A DNA stretch of 64,000 nt, from the NCBI GenBank assembly GCA_003988855.1, contig QYAI01000020.1, positions 310,001 through 374,000 of the forward strand, read 5' to 3'. Positions 30,583-42,393 of this stretch are shown piece after piece. The position numbers and the translations under genes were made by a program. The stretch comes from Arachnopeziza araneosa (taxonomy: Eukaryota; Ascomycota; Leotiomycetes; Helotiales; Arachnopezizaceae). Positions within the stretch are counted from its first letter, which is position 1, and every line of letters starts with the position of its first letter. The notes under the pieces were generated by a model. It saw only the letters and a program-made list of their open reading frames with translations. It was not told the origin of the DNA and ran no database searches.

Positions 30583-32298
30583 TCATCTGGTATCAACCAA
30601 TTCCCACAATGCTCTCAAAACGCTAACTCCTCCACCTTGAGTCTCAACAGTACGTCCTCTACCTCTATCATTCAAATCTCTGGTCCGTACTTCATTATCC
30701 GTGGCCGTTATATATTCATTATTGTCTCTTACTTCTCGTATATATCTCTTCTCTTTCCAGTATTGTGGTACTCCAAGATTTCGATAATCAACAGCCTGAT
30801 CAGGTAACTCAACATCCGCGTCTGGATCAGAATTTGAATCTACCGGGGCACCCCACCACATCCCGAATCTTCCTTGATCGTTCTTTGTTGTCAAGGCCGC
30901 TTTTGCATTATGCTTGATCCATGCGCCGTATCTAGCACATTGTATTTTATGCCAGTCCTGAACTTCCTTGGGGTTACCAGGATTGTCACTTTCGAAGCTT
31001 TTGCCGAGGAAAATTTCGCCTGGCAGCACGAGATGATCCGGCAGTCGCCGGCAGAACAGTGTCAGATGGTGGAAGAAGATACCTTTAAAGGTTTGACTAT
31101 CTTGAGAACAGTATCCGGGTGCGTCGCATGCTTCTTCCAAGATACCAGAACGGCCAAGTCCTTCCCATTTACCGAGTCGTCTACCGGGTCTATCCGAATC
31201 CTCGTCCAGCACCATTTGGCCTTTCAAATCCCAACCCGTGGCAGTAATGACATCCGAGACAAGGTCATGACCATCCTCTAGATACGATCGAGCACCGGTA
31301 GCCTCGTATAGACCCCGCTGACCAGAAAGTAAAACTCCTTGATTGTAGGTATAAACCATCTCGTTTCTGGCATCACATCGAGTGTTGTTTGTGGAATCCT
31401 TTGAACGACTACGAGACCAACCAGAAATATGATATCCATCAACATACAGCCCTTTGGCATCTGTCATGTTGCTGCTACTTAACCATTTATAAGCCTCTAT
31501 AGCCGACCCAAGATATTTCGGGTCATGAGCACGGGCTGGCGTATCTGTGGGTAATGGAGAGGAGAGTCCAAATGGAGACGAATTGTCATCTCCAGGGAAG
31601 TAGAGATACATAGATATTGAAGCCGTAATGTAGAGTTCGTTTGTAATAGCGTTCTTGTAAGGAATAAGGTACGGAGACCAGATCATCCCACCATCACAAA
31701 GTGAAGTATCCCATCCTTGTGATGCCAACTCCCAAAACACGCGCGCTCGATGTGCAAATGCTGGTATCCATTCCTTTCCGTACCACTCCTCTCCAACATT
31801 CAAGTTATCAGGCTGGTAGTGTAGTTCGGAATGTTCGTTGACGAATTTTACGCTCTCCAACCAACCCAGGACAACCCACAGCATATCATCATATGCTTCT
31901 TGTCGCAAGGCAAAAGCATCTTGTCCAAAATACGAGGCTGTAAGTTGGGAAAAGAATCTATTGACAAGGTTTTCGGCTTTTTTTGAATAGGAAAAAGCAG
32001 GAAATGAAGTCGAAAGGGTTATGAGGGCTGCCGATAGATATGTGCCTATGACCGCAGATGTCCAATCGATCGATGTTGGCCAGATTCCTTGCCAAACGAT
32101 AAAGTAGTCAGCTTGCAGTACGGCCAGCGCATCAACAAGCAAATCCAACGTCTCCGAAGACTTTGTTATCGGGCCTAGGTGCTTCTGATCGTTGTTTTGA
32201 GCATATTCAAACTGTTGTTTGGGAGACAGTCCAAATGTACCGCAGATGCAAGAGAAGATCCAAAGAAGGGTAAAAAATTGTTTCGCCGTAGCCAACAT
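30583..32298 (-). CDS. GH76 alpha-1,6-mannanase-like glycoside hydrolase
   Basis: Secreted enzyme of the endo-alpha-1,6-mannosidase family (Dfg5/Dcw1 and bacterial Aman6 relatives), acting on mannan or on GPI-anchored wall proteins. Single exon, 571 residues. It opens with a signal peptide (MLATAKQFFTLLWIFSCICG, cleavage likely after FGLS). The (alpha/alpha)6 barrel shows the catalytic Asp pair in EAYDDMLWVVLGWLE (Asp137/Asp138), plus GWDTSLCDGGMIWSP and MVYTYNQGVLLSGQ, all hallmarks of GH76. No obvious GPI-attachment tail is present, since the C-terminus (VLRALWELVDTR) is not hydrophobic, so it is probably a free secreted form rather than a Dfg5 anchor enzyme. It is divergent with the APH-like gene across 612 bp. 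Confidence 0.93.
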   Translation of the reverse strand: MLATAKQFFTLLWIFSCICGTFGLSPKQQFEYAQNNDQKHLGPITKSSETLDLLVDALAVLQADYFIVWQGIWPTSIDWTSAVIGTYLSAALITLSTSFPAFSYSKKAENLVNRFFSQLTASYFGQDAFALRQEAYDDMLWVVLGWLESVKFVNEHSELHYQPDNLNVGEEWYGKEWIPAFAHRARVFWELASQGWDTSLCDGGMIWSPYLIPYKNAITNELYITASISMYLYFPGDDNSSPFGLSSPLPTDTPARAHDPKYLGSAIEAYKWLSSSNMTDAKGLYVDGYHISGWSRSRSKDSTNNTRCDARNEMVYTYNQGVLLSGQRGLYEATGARSYLEDGHDLVSDVITATGWDLKGQMVLDEDSDRPGRRLGKWEGLGRSGILEEACDAPGYCSQDSQTFKGIFFHHLTLFCRRLPDHLVLPGEIFLGKSFESDNPGNPKEVQDWHKIQCARYGAWIKHNAKAALTTKNDQGRFGMWWGAPVDSNSDPDADVELPDQAVDYRNLGVPQYWKEKRYIREVRDNNEYITATDNEVRTRDLNDRGRGRTVETQGGGVSVLRALWELVDTR

Positions 32299-32910
32299 CT
32301 TAACAAAATTGAGAATCTATACCATGCAACAGTCAAGGAGGAAAATACGAATACATTTATGAGAATCAGCTCAAGTTGAGACAAGAAAGTGGCCACGAGA
32401 TCATGATTCCGAGTTGCAATTGAAGGCGTAGAGAAATGATGTCGTCCTCGTGGCTCTCACTGACGTACCGATCTGGTTTAGGGCTTGCGGGGTTTGATCT
32501 TGTGCCATGTTTGGCAAAGTCTCAGGGGTTCAGTCATGCCTCAGGCAGAAAACCATACCCTCGGCCCAGATACCCTTGAATCTTTCAACATAAACTCCTT
32601 TATCGTACCAATCGTTGCGTGTAAATGATCAAATACCTTTCGGTCTGTGTACCTCGAGAGAAGAAGATCATTAAACTGTTTGATCAAGGGCTGCTAACCG
32701 TACCTCGAATTAGCCTTTGTAGATCGGTCAGCTATCTAAAACGTGGTATGTTAGGACTTTGCTAAACTGTTATGCGCGAATAAGTATAAGTATTTAACCT
32801 TATTTCATATTCCGTTATCTTTTGCCGTTTTCTTCGGTACTGGAGCTATATATCTCACTGCGAGAGCTTTCATCATTTCTACTTCCAAGCAATACAAGCA
32901 AGCCAGGCCT
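32299..32910. promoter_or_regulatory. Bidirectional promoter region, GH76 / APH-like
   Basis: 612 bp between divergent starts. A TATAAG/TATTTAA-like AT stretch is near 32785-32800 before the APH-like gene. No gene is seen. Confidence 0.45.
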
Positions 32911-34267
32911 ATGAGTTCGACAGAAGATATAGCTCTGGGAGAGCGACATAATCTCATTAGACATCTCGTTAGTAAGAATCTTGGACGAGAAGTGAGACTT
33001 CCCATATTTGAAATAATATTTCACGTCTTACAACTTCCTATAGGTATCATCCGTTTCTCCATTGGGCCGAGATTCAAATAACTATGTCTACCTTGTTTCC
33101 CTTGTTGAAGTAACTTCAAATTCCACAAAAGACCATGTTTGCTCGTTTCCAAAACCTGGTACAAAACTGCTTCCTCAATCTACTCAGCAGATCGTAGTCC
33201 GGATCTCCAATCCAGATGCTATGCTGTACAATATAGTCCGCGTCGAGAATGAAGTTGCGGCAATTACATTGATGGGAGAGGCTCTCTCTAAATTCCCATC
33301 TAGGATTGTTCCAGATGTCTATTCTTGGAATACAGCGGCTGATGGCCATGGTTGGATCGTGGAAGAGTACTTGCCTGGAGAATCCTTGGGTGCTAAATTC
33401 TCTGAGCTTTCCGAAGGTCAGAAGGAAGTGGTCTTGGAGCAGGTTGCCCACATCTTCAAGCTCATCCAGAGCTTTGAACTTCCTCCTACGATAAAAGGAT
33501 TTGGAGGTCTCAATTTCGATGGGGATGGAAAGGTAGTTACAGGCGGTTTGACAATTTGGTTTGGCGGCCCATTTGATAATTACACCGATATGTACTTGCA
33601 TGTGCTTCGGAAACAGATAGAGTTATCCAAGACTACCCCGCTTGTCAATTGCTGGAATGGTACTGGTCTCAGGGAGCGACTTGAAAACTTTGAATCTGGA
33701 GGGATTACAAGATTATTAGAAAAGTACCCAAAAACGCCGACATTGATCCATGGAGACTTTGGTAAGTATTCCTCAACAGTTAAGAGACAAAACTCACCTA
33801 ATTTAGGATTGGAGAATATTCTTATCGATCCAGATACGCTTCAAGTCACCGGGTTGTTAGACTTTGATTTCACACACATTGCATCTCGAGGCGACGAGTA
33901 CTTTTACTCCTTTATGGACTTCCATGGGCTTGTGCCGGGACCATATGAAGATGCAGAAATGGAAAGGCTGAGGCTGGCTCAGCTTAGTGGTTTCAAAAAT
34001 TTCGAGGTTCCGGTTGGAGAATCTGAGATAGACTGGAGAACAGCAGAAATGTGGCAGGCTGCAATGAAGAAATTCGACGTCCAGTCTCCAAACGATATCG
34101 AGGGTATTGGGGAGCTTGCTACCATCTACTGGTTTCTGCTCGATGTTTGTCCGCCCTACTTCCTTCTACCACGATGGCTGAGGAGGAAGACGAAAGAGCA
34201 ACAAGAAGAATCAAAGAAGAAGATTGAAGTGAGTTTGGATAAGTATCTAAAGGGCTGGGGTTATTAG
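32911..34267 (+). CDS. Aminoglycoside phosphotransferase (APH)-fold kinase-like protein
   Basis: Three exons, 32911-32991, 33044-33761 and 33807-34267, give 419 residues. Introns are 52 nt (GTGAGA...TATAG) and 45 nt (GTAAGT...TTTAG). The second splices the Brenner loop into HGDFGLENILID (about 262-273), with the metal-binding Asp in GLLDFDFTHI. The N-lobe has VSPLGRDSNNYVYLVSL, IVVRISNP and VENEVAAI, and the hinge WIVEEYLPGESL. Such genes are common in filamentous fungi; most have no tested substrate and despite the family name do not imply antibiotic resistance. The first exon of only 27 residues is supported by phase agreement and by the in-frame stop that any unspliced reading meets before the core. 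Confidence 0.88.
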
Positions 34268-36841
34268 AGACTCTGATTTCTTGCTTACGCAGTAGCAGCA
34301 ATAGCGAGATTCTTAGATGAGAGGTTGTTATCCTTGTGTAAATGTAGGTGATCAATACAGCAGAGTATATTTCAACCTTGAAACCATTAGGTGCCGCAAG
34401 CAGGTCAGTCATCGGTCAAATTCGTAAGAACTTGGTTTTCAAGAGGTTATGTTGTCAGGATGGCTACCACATCCGTGATTGATGGAGGTTTTGAGATGAT
34501 AATTGCCTGAATCGAGATGAGGTATATCAATTAAATATTCGAACAACTAGAAATTTCAAAATAACTCCTAGTATGCTAGCTCCAAGTTAGAGTCTCATCT
34601 GAGCCCGAAAACATGATATACTCTTACATAGGTAGTCCAGTAACTTATCTCATTTCATAAAGCTGGTTGTAAAGCAGTGGAGGAATATTTATAGCGTATT
34701 CGAGACAACATTTTTCATCTATTGATACACAAATTTCTGTATGACTCTATCGTTAATCCTTTATCCGATGGAATCCAACATGATTCCCCCAGAACTCCGA
34801 GGCGGTCAAAATTCGTCTTCGCCAAAGCGTCAGGAATTTGTAAAGTCGAAGCTCAAATACCACAATCTTGACTCGACTAAAGTGGAGGCTCAAATACTAT
34901 AATCTTTACTCTTATAAAGTCGATAAAAACTCCAGACAATAAAAGATAAGTATCTAAGAGCCCCGCATATCAAGTTTCAAGTGCTTGTCTATGACGAATA
35001 TTAACATTTTGCGGTTTTGATGTTTTTCGTTCGGCGAAGACAAGTGCTGTCCGCCTCGCTCTGTTAGCTTAAGGAAATCCGCCATAGCCCTTACCTTGCT
35101 TATTCCTTCACGTAACTCTTGAGTGGGTAAAGTCTTCCGCTTCAATTATTTCAAAACCACGACGCTCTTCTATTTTCTGACGCATTTCCTCTCATCTATC
35201 TCTGCTCCATCCTTATCCTTGATCGCAGTCGAGGATTTATCACACATTGCGATCTCGAACCCTAGAATAACAGGCCTAGCAATCGAGATCTAGAGGATTT
35301 TCTGTTGCAGGAAAGAATCCAGACAGGATTAAATGATGAGAAGTGGTGGTATAAATTTGGCTTTTCAGGCCGATGATTTGATTCATTAATGTACTGTGAT
35401 TTAGAGAAGTGATATTGTTCCGGTGCAAAGCGCCTTGAAAGAGCCTGCGGAGACCAATCAATATCCGGAATAAGGAATTAGGACTGAAGCGGTTAGGATT
35501 GGATGTTTAGAGGTTTAACAAAGGAAATAGGGGTTTGTAATTTTTTAAAGTGGTTCCTTAATCATCCCGGTAGTCCTTTTATTTGTATCCTGTCTAGTGA
35601 ATTTTATAAGCAACGAAGTCCGAGAGAGGCTAGAAATGCAGAATTTAGTAATCTTTAGGCTAAATGACGTCGAATCTAAGTCCCATATTTTCAGTACCTG
35701 TATAAAATAAAATAAGAATATTCGGAGTTAAATTGATAATCCGTTTATGGGTTCCAGGCAGTTTGGCCGTAATGAAGCTCCCAGGTTGTGTCTAACATCA
35801 CACTAACATCTCTACAGGAGTGGTTATGGTAAGTTTATACTATTTCTTTCTAAAACGGTGTTGGTCTCTCGCTTTAGAAGCATCAATAGTAGTACCAGAT
35901 CTCTGGTGCCCTGGTAATACCAGTGTCTTTATTTAAAATGAAAAAAATTTGAATGGAAAAAAAATTCCGAAGAAAATTTCTCTACCTGTAAAAAACGCCT
36001 TTGCCTTAAATTAACCGTGTCCAGGCGCTAGTTTCAGGTGTATTAGCAATACAGTAACCTACTAGTTCGAAAGAGCGTGGGTTCGAGGTAAAAAAGACCC
36101 CTCATCCGGATTAGAAATCTGAAACTTACATCAAAAAGTCCCACAACTGTCACAAACCTTTTTTTTTTAAAGCCTCTTGCATCTAATATACTTGCTACAA
36201 ACCACGTCGAGTTACTACTAGAATAAAAATAGTAGGGATAGATTTTTATTTCTTTTTTTGGATACAGAAGATGTAACGAATATCGGTGCAGTAAATACAT
36301 CTATTTAGTCACAGCATTGAGTATATATCTATTGGGTATTCCTCTTTTATTTAAGTGCAGCTGCTTCAATATTGCTCTGTCTGAGCACGGAGAGATAGTT
36401 TAAGTATCCAGATATTAGACCTACTTTTAATCTAACAAATTCTGAAAGATATTTCCAACAATGGGATCCTGGGTGTTACATCATGAACAGAAATTAGTAT
36501 CTGAGTGTGAAAAATATCATTCAAATAAAAGGCTTGCATATTCGGGATTTATAGCCTCACAAAACTGGTGGTGGCTTGATACGATAGCTTCTCCCCCAGT
36601 AAATTTCTAAATTATGATCGAGTTGCAATCTTGCCCCCAAAGTCATAGCTTTGCAAAACCATGGTTCATTTCATTGTATTTATTATCAGAGCCTGTGATA
36701 AATTTAGTATTAAGCCGATCATCAGCGAAGCACTCATACCTGTGAGACCCGATTCTACACGCCGATATATCTCTAGACAGATACATCGGCCAAGCAATTC
36801 GCTAATACTATCAACTGTCTTGATGCATAGCTTCCTCCACT
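34268..36841. other. AT-rich gene-poor region with decayed repeats
   Basis: 2.6 kb with no coding potential that I can support. It is clearly richer in A and T than the flanks, has poly-A/poly-T runs near 35940-36010 and 36160-36260, and a short tandem repeat at 34841-34920. No reverse transcriptase, integrase or transposase fragment could be recognised. It may be decayed mobile-element DNA. Confidence 0.5.
34841..34920 (+). repeat. 37-bp tandem repeat, about 2.2 copies
   Basis: Copies begin with TAAAGT at 34841, 34878 and 34915, an exact 37-bp period. The first two share the GCTCAAATAC core; of the six or so differences most are C to T or G to A/T, which is the direction expected of repeat-induced point mutation or deamination. 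The third copy breaks off after about 12 bp. Confidence 0.75.
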
Positions 36842-37337
36842 CTAATCAATAGGCTCATCCCTGGGGTTTGGGCTGCGGCTCCGCGTTCTGGCTCTTCCCT
36901 TTGCAGGTGGTCGTCCTCCTCTAGCCTTTCCTGGCGGTGGTCGAACAAATGCGAAATCAACCTCAATTGTCTGATCCAGTAGTTTTGTATTGTGAGCTCC
37001 GTCAATCGCAGCCCGAGCTTCGTCCAACGTTGGGTACTCGATCAGCGCATAGCCCTGAATTTATCAGCCTGCTCCGTCATAGTCTGAGGCCATAGTATAC
37101 CTTAACATAGCCCGTTCTACGATCCAAATTCAAATGGAGGTTCTTGATCTCTCCATAGTCCCCAAATTTATCATTCAAGTCCTCCTCGCTAGCCTCTTCA
37201 TGTACGTTCGTAACGATGATAATCCAGCCTTCAATAGATCTAACGGCCGTCGCGCTGGTATGTGTGGTCATGGAGGAGTTTTTGGTATCGTGCTTTGGAG
37301 AAGGGGGGACGTCAACGTCCATTTCGGTGTCTGCCAT
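36842..37337 (-). CDS. Exon-junction-complex RNA-binding protein Y14/RBM8A
   Basis: Partner of Mago nashi in the exon-junction complex in the nucleus. Two exons, 37337-37101 and 37054-36842 (46-nt GTATAC...TTCAG intron), encode 149 residues. An acidic N-terminus (MADTEMDVDVPPSP) and the family SIEGWIIIVTNVHEEASEEDL precede one RRM, with the RNP1 region split by the intron: RTGYVK joins GYALIEYPTLDEARAAIDGA. The tail carries FAFVRPPPGKARGGRPP and an RSRSP motif, the phosphorylated Arg/Ser end seen in Y14. Only one RRM is present, as expected. Its presence agrees with an intron-rich filamentous fungus; budding yeast lacks the gene. Confidence 0.93.
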
Positions 37338-38142
37338 GTTTGCGATTTTTGATTGTGTTGTTTAGGCAGGTTGGATGAACTAGATGAGGATTTTGTCGAG
37401 AATTCGCTTGCAACTCTCCGCCGCAGCCTCGTCCAGCGTGTCAAGTCAGCAACAGCAAGTATTACTTTCACCACCATAATTATCATTATTTTTTGACATA
37501 ACGGAAGTCTAAGCATTACATTTATAGCATATTTAAGCGGGCATTAATTGTGTCTGTTCTTTATTTAACTGTCTCTTTGTTAATGAGCTGATATTTGTCC
37601 TAAGACGCGTTGAAAAGTTCGCTGCAACATAAATATTCTTTCTGATTATTTCTTATCTATAATGTTTCAGATAGTCTTTAAATTGCAATTTTTATTTGTT
37701 TTAGAATCTTTTCGAATCTTTCGAGGCCAAGTTGGCCTGAAAAGAACCTGTTAGCTTTGTGCTCTTATTTTTGATAAAAATTTTAAAAACCTTGATTATA
37801 TTTGCGGCAATGCTATCACCGAAACTTTAGATCATCGCGTTGTAACAAATAGTCGCATTGACTACCCACTCTTCCACTGAGGCCACCAATGATCTCTGGC
37901 GCCCATCCTTGACCGCGTGCTAACTTTCCCTTTTCGTTATTAGGCATCATTGCAACGGCGATGTCGGCTCCTAGCAAGCAATATCATTGGTCTCATCTGC
38001 ATTTGAACAGGAAGATATCGTCATTTGGTCTTGTGGCTTACTGGAGAAACTTTCAGGTTTGTCATAGATATAAGTAGCCTGCGCTACAGGTTTTCAAGTA
38101 TTGTTCCTATCTCATTGTTACTCTCAAGCTTCCCGTCTCAAA
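37338..38142. promoter_or_regulatory. Divergent promoter region, Y14 / MFS
   Basis: 800 bp between the two starts, AT-rich between about 37500 and 37820. No gene recognised. Confidence 0.45.
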
Positions 38143-39553
38143 ATGAACACAACAGCTCATGAGCTGCAAGAAGTTGGCCTTCGTCGGTCAGATGCGGAGT
38201 CAAATACGGATGAACTTGAACGAGCCTCATCATATATTGCCACAAATCTTGAGAATGAGATACCTTCCCTCCCACCTACAGATCATGGAAAAGCGGCTTA
38301 TATCGTCCTCGCGGGCTGCACATTAATTCAAGCACCTGTCTGGGGTAAGCAAACTTGATGGCATATTTACACCTTTAATGGTCTACCTAGGGTTCTCTTT
38401 GTCATTTGGAGTCTTCCAGGAATATTATACAACACATTCTGTCCTCGAGGGGCCTTCTGGCGCTATTGCAACTGCTGGAACGACTTTGAATGGTCTTATG
38501 TATCTTATGATGCCTCTGACTTTCACGGTTCTTACTCGATATCCAAGGCTTCGTCCATATTGTGGCCCTCTTGGCCTTGTAATTACTGCTGCCAGTCTTA
38601 TCCTATCCGCTTATGCAACAAAGGTCTGGCAGCTCATTGCTTGCCAGGGTGTCATCTGCGCAATTGGTTCTTGTCTCATGTTTTCTCCAACTTCCCTCTA
38701 CCTAGACGAATGGTTCGTCTCCCGTAAAGGACTCGCATACGGCACAATTTGGGCCGGGAAAGCAGCTGCTGGAGCTATTTTCCCTTTCCTGATGACATCT
38801 CTCCTGACCCGCTATGGTCCTCGCACGACTCTTCAGGTCTGGGCAGTCAGTCTCATATGTCTTACTGCGCCACTATTCTTTACTATTAAACCTCGAATTC
38901 CAGTATCTTCTTCGGTAAATCGACGACCATTGGTTTGGAACTTCTTAAAATACTCCACATTTTGGATGATGCAATTTGGTAACATCATCCAAGCCTTTGG
39001 CTATCTGCTCCCAACGACGTATCTTGCATCATACGCTCACGCCCTTGGGTTTTCTGATATTGCGGGCGCTGTTCTTACTGCCATATATTCGCTTGGTTCT
39101 GTCTTTGGTGGGATTTTTATTGGAGCTCTCGGCGACCGTCTATCAGCAGCAACAGTAATTCTTATTTCCTCGTTCGGCTCGGCCCTAGCAATTTTTCTCT
39201 TCTGGGGATTTGCGACTCATCTTGCTCTCCTCATCATCTTTGCGATTGTCTATGGGTTTTTTGCCGGAGGTTTTAGCTCAACTTATCCTGGAATCCTGAA
39301 AGAGTTGAAAAGGGATGACGACCGCATTGACACAGGTCTTATGATGGGCTTACTGCTAGGCGGCAGAGGAATAGGGTTCATCTTTGGTGGGCCAGTAAGC
39401 TCTGCTCTGTTGACAACAGGATGGACTGTGGTTGAGAAGGCAAGGTCAGGTTATGGAACACAGTACGGTCCAATAATCATTTGCACAGGTGTGAGCGCCT
39501 TACTCGGCGGCTGGGGATGGATATGGAAGTCTTTAAGAACTTCACTAGCTTAA
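38143..39553 (+). CDS. MFS transporter, monocarboxylate-permease (SLC16-like) type
   Basis: Plasma-membrane transporter of 454 residues from exons 38143-38344 and 38391-39553, joined by a 46-nt GTAAGC...CCTAG intron that restores TLIQAPVWGFSLSFGVFQEYY. That WGF-x4-GVFQEYY pattern in helix 1, with the RKGLAYGTIWAGKAAAGA block in helix 4-5, is typical of fungal members of the monocarboxylate porter family. About twelve helices can be counted. The N-terminal 60 residues are acidic and soluble. Substrate is unknown; relatives include plant-type acid permeases and secondary-metabolite exporters, but no biosynthetic cluster is near. The start was chosen as the ATG preceding MNTTAHELQEVGL. Confidence 0.92.
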
Positions 39554-41489
39554 AAAACTTGTTCACGTTGTGGCAGCACGGTAATCTATTGAATCTTTGA
39601 TTTCTCATTTCCAACCTACGTGATTATTATTTTTTCACAAAGGAATCTAGGCTAGTCTCAAATTGCTACTTCTAGCAGACACAACTTTAGTTTATATCTC
39701 TACATGCTTTGAATACACCTCAAGCCCAAAATATAGTGCTACGTTCCTCTGACAATGATTCATAATCAAATGTAGTTTGAAGTTCCTTTTAGATTCCTCA
39801 TCGTAGAATAGAAATTTAGCATCAGCCAGCAACTATGTGGGGCTCCATACCCCACCTAGCTATTTAGATGCAGTTAAAGCTAGATACTGGGAGCAATTGA
39901 TATCTTCTTCAAGATCAAAAGATACCAAACAAAGTCGAGACGATAACCCTCTATTTCAAGCCGATGCTCAAAATATCAGTCAAATAAGAACTCTCCTCTC
40001 CAAGACCAGGTCTTACAGTGTAATCAACATCTACAAATCTTATTTCACTCTAACAAACAACTTCAAATGTCGACCTTATTGTCGTCAGTTCCAAGTTTAG
40101 TATTCAAGAGTATCAAATCAGATGCCATATTAACATCGATTCTCATCCACCTCAGAGGCGTGTGGGCCTATTTGTGGTCATTTGAAAGCCTTTTCCATTA
40201 TAATAATGTTCCTGTTAATGCTCAATAGGAGAGTCTTAAATCATAGAAGACTATTTGTCTAGCATTCTTGAACCAAACCGCCCACAACACATAAATCAGT
40301 GATCTTAAACAGGAGCCATTGTCTACGATAAATTCTTAAGATTTGACTTTTTGTTAACCTCATTTTTGAAATAGGCGAAGAATGTTGTTTCGTACGTAAG
40401 GCATGGATTAAAGTAGTCCTCGGTTCCTTGATAGCTGAATAATTTAAAGTTGATTAAAACATCTCAAGATTTGCTGACACTTATCAGTAATATTGTTTCA
40501 AGACAAATCATTAAGCTTTGAATAATACAACGGAAAAATATCTTAGATAGATAATAAACACATGATTGCTTCCAGCTATACCTCCGTTCAAAGTTTCATT
40601 GAGGCCTTGGAAGAACGGGTACGTAACTTAGTACGTTGCCCACCTGAAATAGATCTTTCTTTTCTAGTCATCTGAACAAATAATTAATCTAATCGACATA
40701 TCTGTTGATTATTCGCATAGCTTTATCTCTCGTTCCAACCTTTCTTTAAGAGATCAGATTTTACACGCAATCCTCGGCTCGATCTCGCTTAGTAAGGGGT
40801 TACCTATCACAGACGAGGTGCATACTTGATTATCCAAAGCGTTTCTTTTGGGCCCCACCCGACCCGGGAACAATTTCAGGAGCTTGGCCATCAATTTGAG
40901 GAGCTTGGCTGGGGGAGTCCGATCCTAGCACCGCTCTGATTAGGCATTATCCGATATTTATTCTGGTGCTCGGGCTCGTGGTATAGAACCGGACTGATGT
41001 TACTATTCTTGTTACTACAGATAGATGGCAGCTCATAAATGAATGGCGCATTTAACCCTCCCAGAAGTGACAAATAATATAACTCTCTCAATTATCCAGC
41101 ATCTCCTACTTCTCATCCAAGCCGCGTTCTTGTCGTCCGGTTCCTCATCTGAGCTTCTGGAGAAGAGGGGATGGGCAGATAAAACAATTCGATTATCGAG
41201 AACTTTATTTCTACAATTAGCCAAGTATCCGGTTTCCCAATCTCCAGCCCCAATGCTTTCCGAATGAATAAACTCTACTATGGCTATTTGCCTACACGTA
41301 AGATAGATTGAAATTCAATCACGCTGCTCGTGTTGTCTTTCAGATTTTGGGAAATGTAATAAGGTACGAGCCGACCTAAGCTCAGCTTCCTATATATATG
41401 TCAGATATATGCCCATTCCTTTCTATCCTCGATCTGTGATACTAAGTTTCGACTAAGAACGAGCGGTTTGCAAGCTGCTAAGATTCACG
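39554..41489. other. AT-rich intergenic region
   Basis: 1.9 kb with short open frames only (the best, 39837-40100, has no family signal). A GGAGCTTGG word recurs at about 40878 and 40901. No transposon protein or RNA gene recognised. Confidence 0.5.
41391..41400 (+). promoter_or_regulatory. TATA box of the small secreted protein gene
   Basis: TATATATATG, about 95 bp before the ATG at 41490, followed by a CT-rich leader. It fits a strong regulated core promoter. Transcription start is not shown. Confidence 0.45.
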
Positions 41490-42089
41490 ATGCTCTTTTC
41501 TAAGTTTGTTATTGCGCCCTTCCTTGCGCTTACAAGCTTTGTCGCTGGTGTAAGTCCATTCAATTCTTCTCGCATTTATATCATGGAGTACTGTAGACTA
41601 ATTTGATTTCCCATAATGTAGCAAGTTGTCGTCACTGTGACAAGTACACATTCCGGAACCAAAAACTTAAAAACACGACTAAATTTACCCAAACAGGCAC
41701 AGTTACAGTAATTACCGTAACGGTTACGCCAATAACCTCAACATCGATTGTTGTTGTCACTGTTACAGGCAAACCAACCACAACCTCGCAAAGCACACGC
41801 ACATCCACCGTGACAGTGACTGCTTCATCGCCTCCCACAACCAGTGCAGCAACCTGCCCACTCGGCCTGGGTGGTTCATGTGGTCTCTGGGATCCATCCC
41901 CTGGAAATTGTAGAAATTGTGCTGCGGGCCTTGATTGTGTATCAATACTTTGTGAGTATCATGCCTCTTGAAACCCATTTGGGAGAAGTCGAATGCATGA
42001 CGGAAACTAATTCTGACAAAGGGTCCTCATCTCGATGCGAAACCAAAACAGCGTCGGTCATAACTATTACTTCGACAATATATAAGTAG
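41490..42089 (+). CDS. Small secreted cysteine-rich protein with Val/Thr repeats
   Basis: I rebuilt four exons, 41490-41549, 41622-41643, 41697-41951 and 42022-42089; they sum to 135 codons (134 residues). Exon 2 is a 22-nt micro-exon. All introns have good ends (GTAAGT, GTACAC, GTGAGT donors; branch points CTAAT/CTAAAT; GTAG, ACAG, AAAG acceptors). The product opens with a signal peptide (MLFSKFVIAPFLALTSFVAG), then a strand-like run of alternating Val/Thr (QVVVTVTSTVTVITVTVTP), a Thr/Ser-rich stretch, and a six-Cys module, C-x7-C-x9-C-x2-C-x5-C-x9-C, ending TIYK. There is no GPI tail. Such small secreted proteins are often effectors or wall proteins; nothing here decides between these. I do not recognise the family. 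Confidence 0.72.
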
Positions 42090-42393
42090 AAGAAACAGGA
42101 GGGTGATATTGTGGTGAGGTGGTGAGGAGCAGGCGGAACCTGGTTGGTGTCAGCCAAGGTGTTTTCCTAATTCTCAAGTAATGAGCTTCTCGGGCGCTGC
42201 GCTCATACCTATACAATTCATAATTGCCATTTGAAATTTTTGCTTCCTAGTGATTCATTTGTCCGCATGGTCGTTATAAGATGGATGTGTTTGAGAGATT
42301 TCTAGGGAGGAAGGATCCGATAGCTTGGTAACTTGTGCTTGTTGAGTGTTTGCAAGGTATCTAATTCTTGAGCTTGTAAAGAAGGCAAAACTG

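Noticed and set aside
32911..34267. Antibiotic resistance gene because of the aminoglycoside phosphotransferase motif
   Set aside because: The fold is common in fungi with non-antibiotic or unknown substrates; nothing in the context points to resistance.
36040..36110. tRNA-like B box (GGGTTCGAGGT) that might mark a SINE or tRNA
   Set aside because: No cloverleaf, A box or acceptor stem could be paired around it; another lone GGTTCGAGATC on the minus strand near 35250 is equally isolated.
41603..41971. 122-codon frame starting MISHNVASCRHC
   Set aside because: It begins inside an intron; the real reading for 41622-41643 is in a different frame and gives a signal-peptide-bearing protein.
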